A stretch of 6,501 nucleotides of DNA, from contig CASFSH010000193.1 of NCBI GenBank assembly GCA_949297205.1, positions 1 to 6,501 of the forward strand. The letters are read 5' to 3'. Shown here piece after piece: positions 4,927-6,501 of the stretch (within the stretch, counting starts at the first letter, position 1; each line of letters starts with the position of its first letter). The notes under the pieces are model-generated. The model saw only the letters and a program-made list of their open reading frames with translations. It did not search any database and was not told where the DNA came from. Source of the stretch: an uncultured Bacillota bacterium. GTDB lineage: Bacteria > Bacillota > Clostridia > UBA1381. Made by a program: the position numbers and the translations under genes.

Positions 4927-4955
4927 TTGATTTTAAATAATGTCTTTGATATAAT
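4927..4955 (+). promoter_or_regulatory. Main sigma-A promoter of the NfeD-SPFH operon, extended -10
   Basis: TTGATT (4927-4932), a 17-nt spacer and TATAAT (4950-4955) preceded by the extended -10 triplet TGA. The predicted start, near 4962, is one or two bases before the SD sequence AAAGGAGG (4963-4970). The leader would therefore be only about 16 nt. A promoter here also argues that translation does not begin upstream of it. Confidence 0.65.
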
Positions 4956-4977
4956 AACAAAGAAAGGAGGAATTACG

Positions 4978-5412
4978 TTGTTTGGAATAGCTTCAAATGA
5001 AATATTCTGGATTGCAGCAATTATAATTTTTTCTGTGGCGGAAGCGGCAACGTCCGGACTTGTCAGCATATGGTTTGCCGGAGGCGCTCTTGCAGGGTTA
5101 ATTGCGGCAATGCTCAATGCTGACATATGGGTACAGACAACGGTCTTTTTTGCGGTGTCGATAATTTTGCTCATAGCATTAAGGGGCATTGCAGTCAACA
5201 GTTTTAAAAACAGAAGTTCAAAAACCGATATTGACAGGATAATAGGACAACATATTACGGTAGAAGATGTTGAAGAAAACAATACTGACGCAATAGCCAG
5301 AATAAATGATGTTGAATGGAAAATAAGAAGTAATGACGGAAGCCGGCTGGAAAAGGGTGAAGTTGTTAAAGTTGAGAAAATTGACGGAGTTAGGCTTATT
5401 GTGAGTAAATAG
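4978..5412 (+). CDS. Short NfeD-family membrane protein
   Basis: A 144-residue inner-membrane protein of the NfeD family. Residues 9-29 and about 32-70 hold hydrophobic segments for two or three membrane helices, with the family-type SIWFAGGALAGLIAAM (30-45). Residues 84-144 resemble the C-terminal OB-fold domain, with IIGQHITVEDVEE (88-100) and a closing VVKVEKIDGVRLIV. The N-terminal ClpP-like protease domain of long NfeD proteins is absent, so this is the short form. The TTG at 4978 is preferred: AGGAGG (4965-4970) lies 7 nt upstream. Starting the open frame at 4903 would add 25 residues across the promoter and SD site. The SPFH gene follows after 39 nt. Short NfeD proteins are usually encoded next to SPFH proteins and are thought to work with them. 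Confidence 0.88.
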   Translation: MFGIASNEIFWIAAIIIFSVAEAATSGLVSIWFAGGALAGLIAAMLNADIWVQTTVFFAVSIILLIALRGIAVNSFKNRSSKTDIDRIIGQHITVEDVEENNTDAIARINDVEWKIRSNDGSRLEKGEVVKVEKIDGVRLIVSK

Positions 5413-5451
5413 TTATGATTTACAAAGCACATAGGGAAATGGAGGATATTT

Positions 5452-6345
5452 ATGGAAATTATTTTTATTTTGTTGGTATTAATTCTGATTATTATAATAG
5501 CAAATATTAAGATTGTGCCTCAGGCATATGCATATATAATTGAAAGATTCGGCGGTTACAGTGCAACATGGAAAGTTGGACTGCACGTTAAAATCCCGTT
5601 TGTTGAAAAAATTGCAAAGAAAGTAAATCTGAAAGAACAGGTTGTGGATTTCCCTCCTCAGCCGGTTATAACAGAGGATAATGTTACAATGCAGATAGAT
5701 ACAGTTGTTTATTTTCAGATTACCGATCCCAAGCTGTATGCGTACGGTGTTGAACGTCCTATGATGGCTATTGAAAATCTGACGGCAACAACACTCAGAA
5801 ACATAATAGGTGATTTGGAACTGGACGAAACACTTACATCAAGAGATACCGTAAACACAAAGATGAGAGCAATTCTTGATGAAGCAACAGATCCATGGGG
5901 TATTAAAATCAACAGAGTTGAGCTTAAAAATATTATTCCTCCACGTGAAATTCAGGATGCTATGGAAAAGCAGATGAAGGCTGAACGTGAAAGAAGAGAA
6001 AGCATATTAAAAGCCGAAGGTGAGAAAAAATCATCTATTCTTATGGCAGAGGGTGAAAAGGAATCTGCAATTTTAAGAGCGGAAGCAAAGAAACAGGCCG
6101 CAATTAAAGAAGCGGAAGGTCAGGCAGAAGCAATTCTTACCGTACAGACTGCCATTGCAGAGGGTATCAAAAAGATTAATGAAGCAAACCCGGGCGATTC
6201 ATATGTTGCATTAAAGGCGCTTGAGAGTTTTGAAAAGGCCGCTGACGGAAAAGCCACAAAGATAATTATACCGTCACAGATACAGGGACTTGCAGGAATG
6301 GCAACATCCATAAAAGAGCTTGTATCGGAGGAAAAGAGCAAGTAA
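5452..6345 (+). CDS. SPFH/stomatin-like (prohibitin-domain) membrane protein, QmcA/paraslipin type
   Basis: A 297-residue scaffold protein of the SPFH superfamily, probably forming oligomers in membrane microdomains. One N-terminal hydrophobic segment (3-19) anchors it. The SPFH domain runs from about 20 to 180, with VPQAYAYIIERFGGY (22-36), GLHVKIPFVEKI (43-54), VDFPPQPVITEDNVTMQID (65-83) and WGIKINRVELKNIIPPREI (149-167). A charged coiled coil follows and contains four tandem 11-residue repeats (184-227), beginning SILKAEGEKKS. The C-terminal segment KIIIPSQIQGLAG (270-282) is typical of the stomatin/paraslipin branch rather than of flotillin. GGAGG (5441-5445) lies 6 nt before the ATG. 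The gene is co-transcribed with the NfeD gene upstream. Exact cellular role unknown. Confidence 0.93.
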   Translation: MEIIFILLVLILIIIIANIKIVPQAYAYIIERFGGYSATWKVGLHVKIPFVEKIAKKVNLKEQVVDFPPQPVITEDNVTMQIDTVVYFQITDPKLYAYGVERPMMAIENLTATTLRNIIGDLELDETLTSRDTVNTKMRAILDEATDPWGIKINRVELKNIIPPREIQDAMEKQMKAERERRESILKAEGEKKSSILMAEGEKESAILRAEAKKQAAIKEAEGQAEAILTVQTAIAEGIKKINEANPGDSYVALKALESFEKAADGKATKIIIPSQIQGLAGMATSIKELVSEEKSK

Positions 6346-6359
6346 TAAAATAATAAAAT

Positions 6360-6399
6360 CGAGGCTGTTGCAAGACTCAACAAGTTTGCAACAGCCTCG
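6360..6399 (-). terminator. Long hairpin terminator after the SPFH gene, better formed on the minus strand
   Basis: A perfect 14-bp stem, 6360-6373 with 6386-6399. On the minus strand it is followed by the T-rich ATTTTATTATTTTATT (6359-6344), a good terminator for a gene entering from the right. On the plus strand only CGGGGCTTT follows, so it is a weaker stop for the NfeD-SPFH operon. An alternative small hairpin, AGCCT/GGGCT (6393-6397 with 6402-6406, one G-T pair), competes with it and is followed by TT. Confidence 0.65.
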
Positions 6400-6424
6400 C
6401 GGGGCTTTAGAAAAATAGTGCAGA

Positions 6425-6499
6425 ACGGACGAAACGAAGGGGCGCAGCCCCCTTGCCCGAAGGCGTACGGGGGTACGTCGAGTGGTGAGTTTCGTTCGT
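6425..6499 (+). repeat. GC-rich multi-stem palindromic element, likely an interspersed repeat
   Basis: An 11-bp closing stem pairs 6425-6435 with 6489-6499, with one G-T pair (6428 with 6496). Inside are a hairpin GGGGC-GCA-GCCCC (6439-6451), extended by AA/TT across one bulged C, and a hairpin CGTAC-GGGG-GTACG (6464-6477). Between them is a small GCC-CGAA-GGC stem (6455-6464) that shares one base with the second. The G-T pair would be an A-C mismatch on the other strand, favouring plus as the folded strand. GC content is far above that of the flanks. A frame starting GTG at 6418 and ending TAA at 6499 is probably fortuitous. I know of no named family that it matches. Confidence 0.5.
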
Positions 6500-6501
6500 A
6501 A

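Noticed and set aside
4914..5432. 172-codon minus-strand frame opposite the NfeD gene
   Set aside because: It is the antisense shadow of a well-supported NfeD gene with promoter and SD. Its Ser/Ile-rich composition is typical of such shadows.
6120..6501. Long minus-strand open frame entering from the right edge and overlapping the SPFH gene
   Set aside because: It reads through the terminator hairpin and the GC-rich repeat and is antisense to the conserved SPFH C-terminus; no start site with an SD was seen.
6418..6501. 27-codon frame with GTG start through the GC-rich element
   Set aside because: No SD site, and its content is fixed by palindromic repeat sequence. It is more likely a fortuitous frame.

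Overview
The window looks like chromosomal DNA from a low-GC, endospore-forming Firmicute of the class Clostridia, possibly a gut Oscillospiraceae or Lachnospiraceae-type organism. The main evidence is a complete spoIIA operon (spoIIAA-spoIIAB-sigF) in an AT-rich background, with strong Shine-Dalgarno sites, TTG starts and Firmicute-type intrinsic terminators. The genus cannot be set from this sequence alone.

Layout. Positions 1-264 have no gene but are highly structured: a hairpin cut by the window edge (1-18), then a compact four-way-junction fold (40-140). A XRE-family regulator follows (265-591, +), then a short stretch with promoter-like and SD-like signals but no ORF. Next is a small Cro/C1-type HTH protein (735-935, -), divergent from a SLOG-superfamily protein of the YspA/DUF2493 type (1127-1480, +). 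The two genes share a control region in which two good sigma-A promoters point outward and their -35 boxes overlap almost entirely.

The spoIIA operon (3132 down to 1620, minus strand) encodes the switch that sets forespore sigma-F activity: the anti-anti-sigma factor SpoIIAA, the anti-sigma kinase SpoIIAB and sigma-F. Upstream of it is a near-consensus sigma-H promoter. Two perfect, inverted Spo0A boxes lie in the arms of the terminator hairpin that ends the preceding gene, so termination and sporulation control occupy the same DNA. That preceding gene is uxaC (4724-3363, -), uronate isomerase, with its own sigma-A promoter and two tandem terminators.

Divergent from uxaC is a two-gene membrane operon: a short NfeD-family protein (4978-5412, +, TTG start) and an SPFH/stomatin-like protein (5452-6345, +) with four 11-residue repeats in its coiled coil. 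NfeD and SPFH proteins are classic membrane-microdomain partners. A 14-bp hairpin follows, its better T-tract lying on the minus strand. The window ends in a GC-rich multi-stem palindromic element (6425-6499) that resembles an interspersed repeat.

Most genes belong to well-known families. The most unusual content is non-coding: the junction fold at 40-140, the overlapping divergent promoters at 971-1021, the Spo0A/sigma-H/terminator overlap at 3196-3268, and the terminal palindromic element.
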